Below, one piece after another: positions 7,139 to 7,446 of a stretch of 7,446 nt of DNA. Positions within the stretch are counted from its first letter, which is position 1. The number at the start of each line of letters is the position of its first letter. The position numbers were made by a program, and so were the translations under genes. The stretch spans positions 9,265 to 16,710 of the forward strand of contig JAJOLG010000012.1 of the NCBI GenBank assembly GCA_021129445.1, given 5' to 3'. The notes beneath the pieces were generated by a model. It was given only the letters and a program-made list of their open reading frames with translations. It had not been told where the DNA came from and did not search any database. Source of the stretch: Candidatus Altimarinota bacterium. GTDB lineage: Bacteria; Patescibacteriota; Gracilibacteria; GCA-2401425; JAJOLG01.

Positions 7139-7446
7139 ATGTATAAATTAAAAAAAATCTCAGATAAAAATATTTGGAATAATTTTACGATTAAAAATGC
7201 AAAATTTTATTCATTTTTAAATTCTTGGGAGTGGTGAAAATTTAATGAAAAGCAGTGAAATCAGGTTTTTTATTTTTGAATTTATAAAAATGAAGATGAG
7301 CTGGTTTGAATTTTTATGATGATTTTGCACAAGGCAAAAAGGTGAACTTATTTATTTTGTCCGCATTGACCGCAGATTTTGGAGTCAGAAAATTTTTTTG
7401 AAGTTCTTGAAAATTTAAAGCCTCAATTAAAAAAAATCGCCAAAGA
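7139..7446 (+). CDS. FemAB/FemX-family peptidoglycan bridge aminoacyltransferase, 3'-truncated
   Basis: 102 complete codons are visible and the frame is still open at the window end. Six TGA codons encode Gly and no GGN is used. One site reads Trp-Glu-Trp-Gly as tgg gag tgg tga, showing that TGG is Trp and TGA is not. The visible part matches the N-terminal GNAT-like subdomain of Fem enzymes: an SWEWGKF motif at about residues 29-35, a strand pair ending near FGIYKNEDELVGIF, then TYLFCPHGPQIL, equivalent to the family's 'YLPRGP' segment. Known: Fem enzymes transfer amino acids from aminoacyl-tRNA to the stem peptide of lipid II or peptidoglycan. Related GNAT-fold proteins do other acylations, and the catalytic second half is outside the window, so the substrate cannot be stated. 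ATG 7139 is the first Met after an A-rich leader without a Shine-Dalgarno motif. The gene is divergent from clpC. Confidence 0.7.

Noticed and set aside
1-7446. UGA as tryptophan (Mycoplasma-type code 4) or selenocysteine
   Set aside because: TGA fills invariant glycines of P-loops, while TGG appears at Trp positions (for example Trp-Glu-Trp-Gly near 7223-7234). Its frequency rules out selenocysteine.

Overview
The window is strongly AT-rich bacterial DNA in which UGA is read as glycine (translation table 25). Under the standard code almost nothing here is an ORF. Reading TGA as Gly gives six uninterrupted genes that cover nearly all of the window. UGA falls exactly where families require glycine: both glycines of the PilB Walker A loop, the glycine of GEIRD, the Walker A loops of both ClpC AAA+ modules, and the ClpP-docking IGF tripeptide. 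By hand count about 168 in-frame UGA codons encode glycine against about 15 GGN codons. UGG is still used for Trp, and genes end in TAA (four) or TAG (one). Code 25 points to the Patescibacteria/CPR lineages Absconditabacteria (SR1) or Gracilibacteria (BD1-5/GN02). I cannot decide between them from this window.

Layout. Positions 1-4312 (+) hold a tight, co-directional type IV pilus cluster with gaps of 6, 9 and 10 nt. It consists of a 5'-truncated PilN-like membrane protein with a long charged cytoplasmic N-terminus, a PilO-like bitopic protein, the assembly ATPase PilB, and the platform protein PilC. Positions 4327-6957 (-) hold a complete, convergent ClpC-type Hsp100 unfoldase. Its end lies 14 nt from the pilC stop, across a shared inverted repeat. 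Positions 6958-7138 are an A-tract-rich divergent intergenic region. Positions 7139-7446 (+) begin a FemAB/FemX-family peptidoglycan-bridge aminoacyltransferase that runs off the end.

How the genes work together. PilN-like, PilO-like, PilB and PilC together make the cytoplasmic and inner-membrane motor of a type IV pilus. PilB hydrolyses ATP beneath the PilC platform, and the PilN/PilO-like pair forms the alignment complex. Known members of these lineages are small-genome episymbionts or predators of other bacteria, so an attachment or DNA-uptake pilus is a plausible role (inference). ClpC, probably with ClpP encoded elsewhere, would do regulated proteolysis. The Fem-like enzyme would modify peptidoglycan using aminoacyl-tRNA.

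None of the starts has a recognisable Shine-Dalgarno sequence. Each is preceded by an A-rich stretch. No tRNA, rRNA, CRISPR or mobile element was seen.
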